DNA of 64,000 bases from Sphingosinicella microcystinivorans (GCF_003634215.1 NZ_RBWX01000007.1:1835947-1899946), one strand, 5' to 3'; positions 11,901-21,000 are shown, numbered from the stretch's first letter. Numbers and translations are program-made. Notes: generated by a model not told the origin, from the letters alone.

Positions 11901-12061
11901 CCCGGCTGGGTGATGATCACCTGCGCCATCGGGAAGCTCACGTCCGGGTTGTTGTTGATGTCCATGCGGATGAAGCTGACGATACCCGCCAGCGTCAGCG
12001 CCACGAACAGCACGATCGGCGGAACCGGGTTCCGGATCGACCAGGACGAGATATTCCGCAT
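8927..12061 (-). CDS. RND efflux transporter permease (AcrB/MexF-like superfamily)
   Basis: A 1044-residue inner-membrane proton-driven exporter, which is normal length for the HAE-RND group. The start SIRNPVPPIVLFVALTLAGIVSF is typical of TM1. The TM4 proton-relay Asp pair is visible in GVLVDDAIVEIENIVRHM. The two-fold repeat is recognisable, with TM clusters after about residues 335 and 870 and two periplasmic loops. It lies 39 bases after the adaptor gene in the same transcript. No outer-membrane TolC-like gene is present, so the pump must borrow one. The substrate is unknown. Confidence 0.93.
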   Translation of the reverse strand: MRNISSWSIRNPVPPIVLFVALTLAGIVSFIRMDINNNPDVSFPMAQVIITQPGAAPSEMKTQITQIIEASVRNVSGVDEITSWVTEGTSTTMVQFDIGTPIDRAVNDVRDAVQKVRGDLPQGILEPQVVREDIDGVLAYWTVQSVDMTLEELSWFVDNVASKRLLSVPGMAVSSRGGGVSREMRVELDPMKLQAQGITAAQVNQQLRQLNLNATGGRAEIAGAEQSVRVLGNAADAAALGATQLSVGGRTLRLSDVANVRDSYGEQRGLGLIDGRQVVSIRLAKAKGSSDVTVYNDALKVLDQLAKEYPKVKITPMFTTVKYTEQQYEASMAALLEGAVLAVIVVFLFLRDWRAMLISATAIPLSAIPAFWFMDLMGFTLNSLSLLALSLVAGVLVDDAIVEIENIVRHMRMGKTAYQASMDAADEIGLAVVATTSAIAAVFLPVGLMGGVTGQFFKQFGLTVVVAVLMSLAVARMITPLIAAYFLKAQGEQNHGDGPMMDRYLALLHWSLDTRKAEKARLRTDWKRHFWRLADHRVWVMGIGALALVLTVVSFSTLPFTFQPESDQDSTQLKIEMVPGTTLEQTRTVAERANAVLLKQPETQLSYIDIEKPGDAMIYTQLRDERKRTSIEYQKQLTPELQKIPDARITFQSMDGWSGGRDVTVMIAGDDSELLHDTAVKIVEEMRAQKMFVAPRVEGDLQRPEIVISPHFDLAAELGITTADLSETIRIATIGDIDQNVAKFSLSDRQIPIRVALPTESRKNITTIENLPVPTSSGGSVPLKVVADIGFGAGPSILRRYNQRDRIVVGADLAEGFVKGEGLKVALGLPTLRNLPAGVERVEFGESKMQAELVTQFTIAVVSGILLVFAVLVLLYKRIMPPFVNMGSLLLAPLGGALALHLTGQVISMPVLIGLLMLLGIVAKNSILLVDFAIEEMNKGVDKVTAIIDAGHKRAQPIVMTTVAMAAGMLPTALSLTGDGAWRSPMGITVIGGLILSTLLTLVIVPAGFSLADDFERWLGAKFGKLLTHDHPGKPATAPAAPAE

Positions 12062-12100
12062 CGTTTCTTTTCCTGTCGGCGGTGACGTGTTTCGCGTCGC

Positions 12101-13279
12101 TTATTTCTGCGGCGTGTTCAGTACCGGGCGGACCTTTTCACCCGGATTGAGGAAGGCGCCGGCCGACTGCACGACCTGTTCCTGGCCCGAGAGACCGCTC
12201 GAAATCGCGACGCCGCTCGAAGAGACCGCACCGACCTCGACGTTGCGGCGCTCGACGGTACCGTCCTTCGCCACAACGTAGACATAGCTGCTGTCGGCAT
12301 CGCCCATCACCGCGGATTCGGGCAGCAGCGGCCGGTCAGCCTTGCCCACCTCGATCTTGCCCGACGCAAAGCCGCCGGGGCGCAGCGCGGGATCAGCCGG
12401 AAGCGCAATGCGAACGAGGCCCTGGCGCGTCTGCGGGTTGATCACCGGCTCCACCATCCAGACCCGGCCCGCGTAGGCGGTCTGGGAGCCGATCATCTGT
12501 ACCGTCGCCGACTGCCCCGTCGTGATACCGGCGAGATCCTGTTCGGCGACCAGGGCGCGCATTTCCATCGCGCCGTCCTGCGCCATGCGGAACACGGCGG
12601 AGGAGCCCGAGCTCACGACCTGACCCGGCTCGACGTTGCGTTCAAGGATGAGACCGGATTCCGGCGCACGAATGTCGAGCCGCCCGAGCCGCGCCTGCGC
12701 TTCGCGAAGCTGCGCGACGGCAACGTTCACGTTCGCATTTGCGCTGTCGCGGGTGGCGGTGCGGCGTTCGATGTCGGCCTTGGAGATGAACCCGCGCGCC
12801 ACAAGAGACTGCGCGCGGTCAAGCTCGGACTGCGCAAGCGCGGCGTCGGCACGGGCACGAACGGCTGAAGCCTGAAGCTGGTTCACCTGCTGCTCCAGAA
12901 CCGAGCGGTCGATGCGCGCCAGCACCTGGCCTTTCCGCACATAGTCTCCTGCATCGACGAGAACCGCGACGACCGCCCCGCCCTCGCCCTGCACGCCGAC
13001 AGGCATGTCGCGGCGCGCGGCAATGCTGCCCACCGCCTTTACGCTGTCCGCGATCTGCGTGGTGCCCGGCACGATCACCGTGATGGACGGATGGCCGGCA
13101 TCCGGATTCTGGGGCGGCGCCTTCGGGCTGCCGCCGAAGATCAGCCAAGCGGCGACGGCCCCCGCGACGAGGATCGCCGCAAGGATCAGCAGACGGCGCC
13201 GACGACCGTCATCGGCCGATGCCCACGACCGGGAAACGCTGCTCCTGAAAGAGCTATCAACGGGTTGGTGCATGTTCAT
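12101..13279 (-). CDS. RND efflux periplasmic adaptor (membrane fusion protein)
   Basis: A 392-residue HlyD/AcrA-family adaptor. One N-terminal membrane anchor lies at about residues 30-50 (LLILAAILVAGAVAAWLIFG). Then comes a lipoyl/barrel-sandwich hybrid (VQGEGGAVVAVLVDAGDYVRKGQVLARID), an alpha-hairpin (residues about 125-200) and the beta-barrel and membrane-proximal parts. There is no lipobox cysteine, so it is anchored by the helix rather than by lipid. It is the first gene of the efflux operon and has its own candidate promoter at 13314-13342. Confidence 0.92.
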   Translation of the reverse strand: MNMHQPVDSSFRSSVSRSWASADDGRRRRLLILAAILVAGAVAAWLIFGGSPKAPPQNPDAGHPSITVIVPGTTQIADSVKAVGSIAARRDMPVGVQGEGGAVVAVLVDAGDYVRKGQVLARIDRSVLEQQVNQLQASAVRARADAALAQSELDRAQSLVARGFISKADIERRTATRDSANANVNVAVAQLREAQARLGRLDIRAPESGLILERNVEPGQVVSSGSSAVFRMAQDGAMEMRALVAEQDLAGITTGQSATVQMIGSQTAYAGRVWMVEPVINPQTRQGLVRIALPADPALRPGGFASGKIEVGKADRPLLPESAVMGDADSSYVYVVAKDGTVERRNVEVGAVSSSGVAISSGLSGQEQVVQSAGAFLNPGEKVRPVLNTPQK

Positions 13280-13313
13280 CGCCAGTGACTGTGCCTGTTT
13301 TGTATCGAAGGGT

Positions 13314-13342
13314 GTATTACCCGAATAGGTCAGTTAGCGCAA
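13314..13342 (-). promoter_or_regulatory. candidate promoter of the RND efflux operon
   Basis: On the minus strand, TTGCGC and TAATAC are separated by 17 bases, which would start a transcript about 30 bases upstream of the adaptor ATG. Both hexamers are close to consensus (4 of 6 and 5 of 6). No repressor gene (TetR or MarR type) is adjacent, so control is unclear. Confidence 0.5.
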
Positions 13343-13518
13343 GGTCCGCATGACGGAACCGGAATTCGAGTTTTGCTCGAAACAATGTAAAGTTGGGGGC
13401 AAGTAGCACGTTTGCAGCAGTCAAACGAGCCAATAACTGAATATTTCGAGACACGTTGCCTAGACTCCACACCAAGTTTCGGCTCGACACCAATTCGATA
13501 AACGGATTTTATCATCGA

Positions 13519-13545
13519 CGAACGCACGACAGGAGGGTGCGTTCG
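13519..13545 (-). other. perfect 9-bp stem-loop with CCUCCU in the loop (possible small RNA)
   Basis: Arms 13519-13527 and 13537-13545 are exact inverted repeats around a 9-base loop. On the minus strand the loop reads CCTCCTGTC, the anti-Shine-Dalgarno kind of loop found in several alphaproteobacterial trans-acting small RNAs. On the plus strand the loop reads GACAGGAGG. No T-run follows on either side, so a classical terminator is not supported. Confidence 0.35.
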
Positions 13546-13641
13546 CGGATCGCCCGTGCGGCATCCAGTCGCTCAGGCCCGCCCGCAGGAAACGTCAGGT
13601 ACATCTACGGTTGTTCTGAAAACAACAGAGGGAGTGAGCAG

Positions 13642-13902
13642 ATGGACTACGATTTTCTCGGTTGGATCGTTGTCGGCCTCATCGCCGGCGCGCTCGCGAA
13701 GTGGATCATGCCGGGCAAGGATCCCGGCGGCATCATCGTCACCATCCTCATCGGCATCGCCGGCGGCCTTATTGGCGGTTACATCGGCAGTATGCTTGGT
13801 TTTGGCGGCAGCAACAGCAATATCATCAACGTCCTGATCGCCACGGCAGGCGCGATCCTGCTTCTCTGGATCTATCGCATGATCAAAGCTCGGCAGGCGT
13901 AA
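13642..13902 (+). CDS. GlsB/YeaQ/YmgE family stress-response membrane protein
   Basis: An 86-residue integral membrane protein of the transglycosylase-associated family. It has three hydrophobic segments (GWIVVGLIAGALAKWI, IIVTILIGIAGGLIGGYIG and NIINVLIATAGAILLLWIY) and the typical MPGKDPGG loop after the first. The ATG at 13642 follows a GGAG site at a good distance; the longer open frame upstream is not needed. Members are often part of the general stress response, and a weak EcfG-like element lies about 30 bases upstream of the start. The biochemical role is unknown. Confidence 0.88.
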   Translation: MDYDFLGWIVVGLIAGALAKWIMPGKDPGGIIVTILIGIAGGLIGGYIGSMLGFGGSNSNIINVLIATAGAILLLWIYRMIKARQA

Positions 13903-14003
13903 GCACCTTCCGGTTTTTTCAACTTCGGTTCATGTCAGGCGGCGGATAGGGCAACTTGTCCGCCGCTGATCCGTTGGGGTGGAAAACGAAAGGAATGAAA
14001 CAC

Positions 14004-14723
14004 ATGCGTACTGCAACGCTTCTCGCCCTTGGCGCCCTTGCCGCCACTGCCGCGACTCCGGTCGCCGCCGAAACGGCGCCGAGCGTCCCCGCCGAAACTC
14101 TGCTGTCGCTGACAGCGACCGGCGAGAGCACCCGCGTTCCCGATGTCGCCATCATTTCGGCGGGCGTCGTCACGCAGGCAACCGAAGCGCGCGCCGCGCT
14201 CACCGCCAACAACAGCCAGATGACGCGTGTCGTTGCCGCGCTCAAGAAAGCCGGCATCGCCGAACGCGACATTCAGACCTCCAACATCAACCTGAACCCG
14301 CAATACACCTACGAGGAGCGCAAGGCCCCGCAGCTTATCGGCTATCAGGCAAACAACACGGTCACGGTGAAGCTGCGCAAGCTCGCGAGCGCCGGCGACG
14401 TAATCGATGCGCTTGTTACCCAAGGTGCGAACCAGGTGAATGGGCCGACGTTCGGTCTCGACAAGCCCGAGGAAGCCACGAACGAGGCGCGGCTCGACGC
14501 CGTGAAGAAGGCGCGCTCGCGTGCCGACCTCTATGCGGGCGCCGCCGGCCTCCGCGTGAAGCGCATCGTCTCCATCAGCGAAGGCGGCGGCTATCAGCCG
14601 CCCTACCCGATGCCAAAGCTACAGATGGCGCGCGCCGAGACCGCAGACGCGGCCGCGCCGCCCGTGGAAGCGGGTGAGGTCGGCACCAACGTCACCGTGA
14701 CGGTGGTGTTCGAGCTTCAGTAG
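14004..14723 (+). CDS. SIMPL (DUF541) periplasmic protein
   Basis: A 239-residue exported protein. The ATG at 14004 sits 9 bases after AGGA and gives a signal peptide (MRTATLLALGALAATAATPVAAE). Family blocks are LTATGESTRVPDVAIISAGV, AERDIQTSNINLNPQYTYE and the C-terminal NVTVTVVFELQ. The family forms ring-shaped oligomers in the periplasm or outer membrane, and its function is poorly known. Upstream, at 13939-13966, there is an 8-bp GC-rich hairpin that could act as a weak terminator or leader structure between this gene and the GlsB-like gene. Confidence 0.88.
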   Translation: MRTATLLALGALAATAATPVAAETAPSVPAETLLSLTATGESTRVPDVAIISAGVVTQATEARAALTANNSQMTRVVAALKKAGIAERDIQTSNINLNPQYTYEERKAPQLIGYQANNTVTVKLRKLASAGDVIDALVTQGANQVNGPTFGLDKPEEATNEARLDAVKKARSRADLYAGAAGLRVKRIVSISEGGGYQPPYPMPKLQMARAETADAAAPPVEAGEVGTNVTVTVVFELQ

Positions 14724-14741
14724 AACGCGCCGGGCAGGGCT

Positions 14742-15518
14742 TCAGACGACGGTCGCACCGCCGTCGATTACGAAGCCCTGCCCGCTCGCAAATCCGCCCG
14801 CCTTTGAAGCAAGAAGCACGGCCATGCCTGCGATCTCGTCGGGCTCGCCGATCCGTTGCAGTGTCGAATGCGCGGTGGATTGCTTCAGGATTTCGGGATT
14901 GTCCCACAGCGCCTTGGCGAAATCGGTCTTGATAAGGCCGGGGCAGATCGCGTTCACGCGCACGTTCGCGGGGCCGTATTCGGCGGCGTAGTTGCGCACC
15001 AGCTGCAGGTCCGCCGCCTTCGAGATGTTGTAAGCGCCGATCATGGTCGAGGCCTTGAGCCCGCCGATCGACGAAATGACGATGATCGCGCCATCCTTGC
15101 GCTCGACCATTTGCGGCGCGGCCATCTGGATCAGCCAGTGGTTCGAAACGATGTTGTTTTGCAGAATCTTGGTGAACTGGTCGTCCGCGATCCCCGCCAT
15201 TGGCCCGAAATACGGGTTCGAGGCGGCGTTGCAGACGAGAATATCGATCTTGCCGAGCTTCGCCGTGGCACTGCTGATCAGCGCCTGAAGCTCTTCCTTC
15301 ACGGAAATATTGGCGGGGATGGCGATGGCCGCGTCGCGGCCGACTGCGGCGTTGATCTCCGCAACCGCTTCGTCACACGCCTCCTGCTTGCGGCTGGAGA
15401 CGACGACGCTCGCGCCGTGTTCCGCCATGCGGTGCGCGATCGCCTTGCCGATACCGCGAGACGAACCGGTGATGACGGCGACCTTGCCGGTCAGATCGAA
15501 AAGTGCCGGAATACCCAT
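14742..15518 (-). CDS. SDR-family short-chain dehydrogenase/reductase
   Basis: A 258-residue classical SDR. The NAD(P) motif is TGSSRGIGKAIA (residues 18 onward), followed by NAAS and the catalytic Ser-Tyr-Lys (ISSIGGL, then YNISKAA). The ending SGQGFVIDGGATVV is typical of FabG-like enzymes. The ATG at 15518 is chosen because it directly starts the conserved LFDLTGKVAVITG region; a longer frame upstream runs into the thiolase gene. It lies 14 bases after the thiolase on the same strand, which suggests a shared role in acyl-CoA or alcohol oxidation. Confidence 0.88.
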   Translation of the reverse strand: MGIPALFDLTGKVAVITGSSRGIGKAIAHRMAEHGASVVVSSRKQEACDEAVAEINAAVGRDAAIAIPANISVKEELQALISSATAKLGKIDILVCNAASNPYFGPMAGIADDQFTKILQNNIVSNHWLIQMAAPQMVERKDGAIIVISSIGGLKASTMIGAYNISKAADLQLVRNYAAEYGPANVRVNAICPGLIKTDFAKALWDNPEILKQSTAHSTLQRIGEPDEIAGMAVLLASKAGGFASGQGFVIDGGATVV

Positions 15519-15532
15519 GATGTCTCTCCCTG

Positions 15533-16771
15533 TCAGACGCGTTCGATGATGATTGCAGGTGCCATGCCGCCGCCCGCGCACATGGTGACGAGCCCGCGTT
15601 TCAGGTCGCGTCGCTCCAGTTCGTCAAGGATCGTGCCGATGAGGATCGATCCGGTCGCGCCGATCGGATGGCCGAGCGCCATCGCACCGCCGTTGACGTT
15701 CACCCGGTCACGGTCGAGCTTCAGGTCGCGGATGAACTTCTCGGCAACCACGGCGAACGCCTCGTTGATCTCGAAGAGATCGATGTCGTCCACGGTAAGA
15801 CCCGCCTTCGCCAGCACCTTCTTCGCGGCCGGAACCGGCGCGTTCAGCATCAGCGTCGGGGAATCGCCCATGTTCGCCATCGCCACCACCCTGGCGCGCG
15901 CCTTCAGGCCCCGCTTGGCCGCATAGGCCGGCGAGGCGAGCAGCAGCGCCGCAGAGCCATCGACGACGCCTGACGAGTTGCCCGCGTGGTGCACATTCTC
16001 GATTTCGAGATCGGGATAGGCTTGGCGCACAAGACTACGATACGTCAGCCCTTCCTCGTCAAGGGGCATGTCGATCAGCCGCGCGAATGCGGGTTGCAGC
16101 TGCGCGAGGGTTTCGAGGGTCGTGCCGGGGCGCGGGAACTCTTCTCGGTCGAGCGCGAGGCTACCGTCTTCGCGGTAGACCGGCACGAGGCTCTTGGCGA
16201 AATGCCCGCCCGCGATGGCCGCCGCTGCGCGTTCCTGGCTGACGACGGCGAGCGCATCGAGGTCGCGGCGGCTGATGCCTTCCAGCGTCGCGATCGCGTC
16301 GGCGCAGACGCCCTGGTGCGGCTGTGGGTGACGGTCGCGCAGGCGCCGGTTGCCGCGGTCCATGGTGCGGGGCGCATCGGCGGAAATCCCCTGCCCCGTC
16401 TGCGACATCATCTCGGTGCCGCCCGCGATCACGCAATCCTCCATGCCAGACATGATGGAGGCCGCAGCGAGGTTCACCGTCGTGATGCCCGATCCGCAGA
16501 AGCGGTCCAGCGTCACCCCCGAGGAGCGGACGTCGTACCCGGCGTCGAGCGCCGACATGCGGCCGAGGTCGCCCGCTGCCGCGCCGGTCTGCGAGCTGGT
16601 GCCCCAGATGATGTCGTCGACTTCGGCGGTATTGAGCTCATTCCGCTCGGCAAGCGCCCTCAGCACCGTCGCGCCCACCTGCTGCGGGTGGGTATCCGCA
16701 AGCGATCCCTTGCCGACCTTGCCAATGCCGCGCGGAGTCCTCACGGCGTCGATGATCAGTGCTTCGGCCAT
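15533..16771 (-). CDS. acetyl-CoA C-acyltransferase (thiolase)
   Basis: A 412-residue thiolase. The acyl-accepting Cys is Cys92 in DRFCGSG. The His is in GHPIGATGS near the C-terminus and the second catalytic Cys is in MCAGGGM. The protein ends normally (APAIIIERV). The family cleaves 3-oxoacyl-CoA or condenses two acyl-CoAs; the N-terminal pattern resembles the FadA-type group linked to acyl-CoA degradation. Pairing with the downstream SDR points to a 3-hydroxyacyl-CoA to acetyl-CoA route, but the chain length cannot be inferred. Confidence 0.9.
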   Translation of the reverse strand: MAEALIIDAVRTPRGIGKVGKGSLADTHPQQVGATVLRALAERNELNTAEVDDIIWGTSSQTGAAAGDLGRMSALDAGYDVRSSGVTLDRFCGSGITTVNLAAASIMSGMEDCVIAGGTEMMSQTGQGISADAPRTMDRGNRRLRDRHPQPHQGVCADAIATLEGISRRDLDALAVVSQERAAAAIAGGHFAKSLVPVYREDGSLALDREEFPRPGTTLETLAQLQPAFARLIDMPLDEEGLTYRSLVRQAYPDLEIENVHHAGNSSGVVDGSAALLLASPAYAAKRGLKARARVVAMANMGDSPTLMLNAPVPAAKKVLAKAGLTVDDIDLFEINEAFAVVAEKFIRDLKLDRDRVNVNGGAMALGHPIGATGSILIGTILDELERRDLKRGLVTMCAGGGMAPAIIIERV

Positions 16772-16908
16772 GTGCGTCTCCTGTTCTCGTCTCCACAGGC
16801 CGCTCTAAAGGAAAGCGCGGGCTCCCCGATACCGCTTCAAACTCACAGCCTGTTTGCATCCTATCCGCCTTTGGGCCACGGTCGCCCTTGAAACCGCTGG
16901 GAGAGATC

Positions 16909-18450
16909 GTGCGCCGGTTCAGACGCCTGCCGCCCCTTGAACCGCGCCTCCAGAGCGAGGCGCTGTCCGATACCGAAGGCACGCGGCTCGGGCGCAGTAT
17001 CGATCAGGAAGCCGCGGCAAGGCCGGGGCTTTCGGGCATCCATTTGCTTGCCGACGCGCATCAGGCGTTCGCCGCGCGCATCCTCCTCGCCCGCGCCGCT
17101 GAACGCAGCCTCGACGTGCAATACTACATCTGGCGCGCCGACCTCTCCGGGATGCTGATGCTCGAAGCGCTGCGCGAGGCGGCAGACCGGGGCGTGCGCG
17201 TTCGCCTGCTGCTCGACGACAACGGCATCGCCGGCCTCGACAACCTGCTCGCCGCGCTCGACGTCCATCCGATGATCGAAGTGCGCCTGTTCAACCCGTT
17301 CTTCGTCCGCCGCCCCAAGGCCCTCGGCTACCTCACCGATTTCAAGCGCCTCAACCGGCGGATGCACAACAAGAGCTTCACTGCCGACAGTCAGGCGACG
17401 ATCATCGGCGGCCGCAACGTCGGCGACGAGTATTTCGCCGCGCGCGACGGCGACCTTTTCGCCGACCTCGATGTCCTGGCGATCGGCGCGGTGGTGAACG
17501 ACGTCTCGCGCGATTTCGACCGCTACTGGAACTGCGCCTCGGCGTGGCCCGCCACGCGCCTGCTCCCCGTGGTCGGCGTCGAACAGCTCGAAGAGCTGGC
17601 GCAGCGTTCAGCGGCCATCCACGCCGACCCGCGGGCGCACACCTATGTGGAAACCGTCCGCTCCCTGCCCTTCATCACGCACATGCTGGATGGCTCATTG
17701 CCGTTGGTATGGGCGCGTGTGCGGATGGTCAGCGACGATCCCGCGAAGGTGCTCGACAAGGCGAGGCCGGGTACGTCGCTCGGCGAGCAGTTGCAGGAAG
17801 CGGTCGGCCGTCCCTCCCGCGAGATGGCGCTGGTTTCCGCCTATTTCGTGCCGACCGCCGCCGGTGTCGAAGCGTTCGCCGAACTTTCGCGGGAAAAAAT
17901 CAAGGTCAGCGTGCTGACGAACGCACTCGAATCCACCGATGTCGCCATCGTCCACGCCGGCTATGCGAAGCGCAGGGAAGCGCTGATCCGCGCCGGGGTT
18001 CGGCTTTACGAGATGCGACGCCCGCGTGCAGGCACGCGCCGGAAGCGCCGCCTCCCGCTCGGCGTCGGCGGGTCGGCCGCAAGGTCCGTCACCGGCTCGA
18101 TCCTGCGTTCGAGCGGCTCGATGCTGCACGCCAAGACCTTCACGGTGGACCGCGAGCGGCTCTTCGTGGGTTCGTTCAACTTCGATCCGCGTTCGGTCGC
18201 GCTCAATACAGAGCTGGGCTTCGTCATCGAAAGCCCGGAGCTCGCCGCAGACGTGCAGGACGCCTTCGAAAGCGTGATCCCCATGAGCGCCTACGAAGTG
18301 ACGCTCAGCGACAAGGGTCGCCTGCGCTGGATCGAGCGGGAGGAAGATGGCGGCGAGATCGAAATCCACGACGTCGAACCCGGCACGACGCGGCTGCAAC
18401 GCCTCGCCATCCGGGTTCTGTCGCGCCTCCCGATCGAGTGGCTGCTTTAG
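16909..18450 (+). CDS. phospholipase D-family protein (cardiolipin synthase-like)
   Basis: A 513-residue protein with two HKD phosphodiesterase motifs: [20 protein letters not shown] in the first half and [20 protein letters not shown] in the second. Both have the His, Lys and Asp. Such enzymes transfer phosphatidyl groups (cardiolipin synthesis) or hydrolyse phospholipids. There is no N-terminal double membrane span, so it resembles the ClsC-like group. The GTG at 16909, after a GGAGAG site, is preferred; the frame is open back to 16759 but would overlap the divergent thiolase start. It is convergent with frmA, with stops overlapping by 4 bases. Confidence 0.87.
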   Translation: MRRFRRLPPLEPRLQSEALSDTEGTRLGRSIDQEAAARPGLSGIHLLADAHQAFAARILLARAAERSLDVQYYIWRADLSGMLMLEALREAADRGVRVRLLLDDNGIAGLDNLLAALDVHPMIEVRLFNPFFVRRPKALGYLTDFKRLNRRMHNKSFTADSQATIIGGRNVGDEYFAARDGDLFADLDVLAIGAVVNDVSRDFDRYWNCASAWPATRLLPVVGVEQLEELAQRSAAIHADPRAHTYVETVRSLPFITHMLDGSLPLVWARVRMVSDDPAKVLDKARPGTSLGEQLQEAVGRPSREMALVSAYFVPTAAGVEAFAELSREKIKVSVLTNALESTDVAIVHAGYAKRREALIRAGVRLYEMRRPRAGTRRKRRLPLGVGGSAARSVTGSILRSSGSMLHAKTFTVDRERLFVGSFNFDPRSVALNTELGFVIESPELAADVQDAFESVIPMSAYEVTLSDKGRLRWIEREEDGGEIEIHDVEPGTTRLQRLAIRVLSRLPIEWLL

Positions 18451-19559
18451 TAGACGACCACGCTGCGGATCGATTTGCCCGCGTGCATCAGGTCGAAGCC
18501 CTTGTTGATTTCCTCAAGGCCCATGACGTGGGTGATCATCGGATCGATCTCGATCTTGCCGGTCATGTACATGTCGACGATCTTGGGAACGTCGGTGCGG
18601 CCCTTGGCGCCGCCAAACGCCGTGCCGCGCCAGTTGCGCCCGGTGACGAGCTGGAAGGGACGCGTGCTGATTTCCTTGCCTGCCTCGGCCACGCCGATGA
18701 TGATGCTCGTGCCCCAGCCGCGATGGCAGGCTTCGAGCGCGGTGCGCATCACTTCGGTATTGCCGGTCGCGTCAAACGTGTAATCCGCGCCGCCATCCGT
18801 CATCGTGACGATCTTCGCGACGACATCCTCGCGGCTCATCCCCTTGGAGTTGAGGAAGTCCGTCATGCCGAACTTGCGGCCCCATTCCTCTCGGTCGGGG
18901 TTGATATCGACGCCGATGATCTTGTTGGCGCCGGCCATCCGCGCACCCTGCAGCACGTTGAGGCCGATACCGCCGAGACCGAACACGACGACATTGTCGC
19001 CGACCTGCACCTTGGCCGTATTGATGACCGCGCCCACACCCGTCGTCACGCCGCACCCGATGTAGCAGCTCGACTGGAACGGCGCGTCCTCGCGGATCTT
19101 CGCGACCGCGATCTCGGGCAGCACCGTGAAGTTCGAAAAGGTCGAGCAGCCCATGTAGTGGAAGATCGGCTGGCCCTTGTAGGAGAAGCGCGTCGTGCCG
19201 TCGGGCATAAGCCCCTTGCCCTGCGTGGCGCGGATCGCGGTGCAGAGGTTGGTCTTGCCCGAAAGGCAGCTTTTGCACTGGCGGCATTCCGGCGTGTAGA
19301 GCGGGATCACGTGGTCGCCCGGCTTCACGCTGGTCACGCCCTGCCCCACTTCGCGCACGATGCCTGCGCCTTCGTGGCCGAGCACGCTGGGGAAGATGCC
19401 TTCGCTGTCGAAACCGTCGAGCGTGTAGGCGTCCGTATGGCAGATGCCCGTCGCCATGATCTCGACCAGAACCTCGCCCGCCTTCGGGCCTTCAAGGTCG
19501 AGTTCCACGATCCCAAGAGGCTTCTTCGCCTCGAAAGCCACAGCCGCGCGTGTCTTCAT
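18447..19559 (-). CDS. frmA: S-(hydroxymethyl)glutathione dehydrogenase / class III alcohol dehydrogenase
   Basis: Zinc alcohol dehydrogenase of 370 residues that oxidises the glutathione adduct of formaldehyde and also reduces S-nitrosoglutathione. The catalytic zinc region is [11 protein letters not shown] with [13 protein letters not shown]. The structural zinc loop has four cysteines ([15 protein letters not shown]). The Rossmann motif is [20 protein letters not shown]. The length and motif order match the class III enzyme. It lies 34 bases after astD on the same strand, so it may be read from the same transcript, although a formaldehyde-related role next to arginine breakdown is not obvious. 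Confidence 0.94.
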   Translation of the reverse strand: MKTRAAVAFEAKKPLGIVELDLEGPKAGEVLVEIMATGICHTDAYTLDGFDSEGIFPSVLGHEGAGIVREVGQGVTSVKPGDHVIPLYTPECRQCKSCLSGKTNLCTAIRATQGKGLMPDGTTRFSYKGQPIFHYMGCSTFSNFTVLPEIAVAKIREDAPFQSSCYIGCGVTTGVGAVINTAKVQVGDNVVVFGLGGIGLNVLQGARMAGANKIIGVDINPDREEWGRKFGMTDFLNSKGMSREDVVAKIVTMTDGGADYTFDATGNTEVMRTALEACHRGWGTSIIIGVAEAGKEISTRPFQLVTGRNWRGTAFGGAKGRTDVPKIVDMYMTGKIEIDPMITHVMGLEEINKGFDLMHAGKSIRSVVVY

Positions 19560-19593
19560 GAATCACCCTCCGTCAGCGTACACCAGTGTATGT

Positions 19594-21000
19594 TCACCCG
19601 TCTAAGCCGGGAACCTCCACCGCGCCAACCCCATCCGCCTCGAAACTGGCGATGGGGTACGCGCAATAGTCCGCTGCGTAATACGCACTTGGGCGATGAT
19701 TTCCAGAGGCGCCGAGTCCGCCGAAGGGCATATTCGCCGCCGCGCCCGTCGTCGGCCGGTTGCGATTGACGACGCCCGCGCGGCTTTCCTCGATGAAACG
19801 CGTCCATAGATCGGCGTCTTCGCTGATGAGCCCGGCGGAAAGCCCGAAAACCGTATTGTTCGCAGCGCGCATCGCCGCATCGAAGTCGGCCACGCGGATC
19901 ACCTGCACGACCGGCGCGAAAATCTCGGCGTCCGGCACATCGATACCGGTCACATCGAAAATTGCCGGCGTCACAAACGCCTCCGAGCGCCCTTCGAGCC
20001 CCTCGAAAGGCCGAATCACTTTCGCGCCGCGCGAGACGATGCCGTCCGCAGCCATCCGCGCCCCGGCGGCAGCCGCATCGGAGACGAGCGGCCCCATGAA
20101 CGCGCTGCCCGCCTCGTCCCAAGCGGCGATGCGCAGCCGCCCGGCCATCGCATCCACCGCGTCGACGATCGCGTCACCCACCTTGCCCTCGGGCACGATC
20201 AGCCGCCGCGCGCACGAGCAGCGCTGGCCGGTGGTGACGAAGCTCGACTGCACGATGATCGAAGCGGCAGCTTCCGGCGAATCCCAGGCAACCAGCGGAT
20301 TGTTGCCGCCGAGTTCGAGCGCAAGGCTCACATGCGGCCGGTCGATCAGCGTGCGCCGCAGCGCCGCACCCGCCCCCGCAGAGCCCGTGAACAACAGCCC
20401 ATCGATATCGCCTGCAACCAGCGCTTCGCCCGTCGCCCGCGCACCCTGCACGATATTGAGCACGCCTTCGGGAAGCCCCGCCTCGGTCCACGCGGCCACC
20501 ATCGCCTCGCCAATGGCGGGCGTGATTTCAGACGGCTTGAACACCACCGTGTTCCCCGCGAGCAGCGCCGGGATGATGTGCCCGTTCGGCAGGTGGCCTG
20601 GGAAGTTGTACGGCCCCAGCACAGCCATCACGCCATGCCCGCGATGACGCAGCACGGCGCGCCCGAACGGCATATCCGCCGCCCGCTCGCCGGTGCGCTC
20701 GGCAAACGCGCGGATCGAAACTTCGACCTTGCCGATCATCGATCCGATCTCGGCCTCGGTCTCCCAAAGCAGCTTGCCCGTCTCGCGCGAAATCAGCCGC
20801 GAAAGCTCCGCCTTGCGGCTGCCGAGCACTTCGCCGTAGCGCCGCGCGAGCGCGATCCGCTCCTCGAGTGGGCTCGATCGCCACGCGCCGAGCGCAGCAC
20901 GTGCCTTTGCGACGGCGGCATTGCAATCGTCCGCGCTTGCGGCGGGGCCTTCCCATACGGTTTCGCCCGTCGCCGGATCGATCGAATGGAAAATCGTCAT
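19594..21000 (-). CDS. astD: succinylglutamate-semialdehyde dehydrogenase
   Basis: Aldehyde dehydrogenase superfamily, 468 residues. It oxidises N-succinylglutamate semialdehyde in the AST arginine pathway. The catalytic Cys is in TTGQRCSCARR and the general base Glu in LALELGGNNPLVAWD, which is close to AstD in wording. The ATG at 21000 overlaps the astA stop (ATGA), so the two are coupled. The combination with astA and astC makes the AST assignment firmer than the sequence alone. Confidence 0.9.
   Translation of the reverse strand: MTIFHSIDPATGETVWEGPAASADDCNAAVAKARAALGAWRSSPLEERIALARRYGEVLGSRKAELSRLISRETGKLLWETEAEIGSMIGKVEVSIRAFAERTGERAADMPFGRAVLRHRGHGVMAVLGPYNFPGHLPNGHIIPALLAGNTVVFKPSEITPAIGEAMVAAWTEAGLPEGVLNIVQGARATGEALVAGDIDGLLFTGSAGAGAALRRTLIDRPHVSLALELGGNNPLVAWDSPEAAASIIVQSSFVTTGQRCSCARRLIVPEGKVGDAIVDAVDAMAGRLRIAAWDEAGSAFMGPLVSDAAAAGARMAADGIVSRGAKVIRPFEGLEGRSEAFVTPAIFDVTGIDVPDAEIFAPVVQVIRVADFDAAMRAANNTVFGLSAGLISEDADLWTRFIEESRAGVVNRNRPTTGAAANMPFGGLGASGNHRPSAYYAADYCAYPIASFEADGVGAVEVPGLDG

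Larger units (their letters stand above)
13280..13641. other. 362-base intergenic region between efflux operon and GlsB-like gene
   Basis: This region separates two divergent units. It is visibly more AT-rich than its neighbours. Contents seen: the efflux promoter (13314-13342), a 9-bp perfect hairpin (13519-13545), and an EcfG-like pair (GGAAA at 13588 and GGTT at 13609, 16 bases apart) in front of the GlsB-like gene. Short open frames here have no ribosome binding site and no recognisable protein pattern. Confidence 0.6.

Noticed and set aside
13330..13527. 65-codon minus-strand frame in the intergenic region
   Set aside because: No ribosome binding site, no pattern, and it crosses the hairpin and lies upstream of the efflux promoter.
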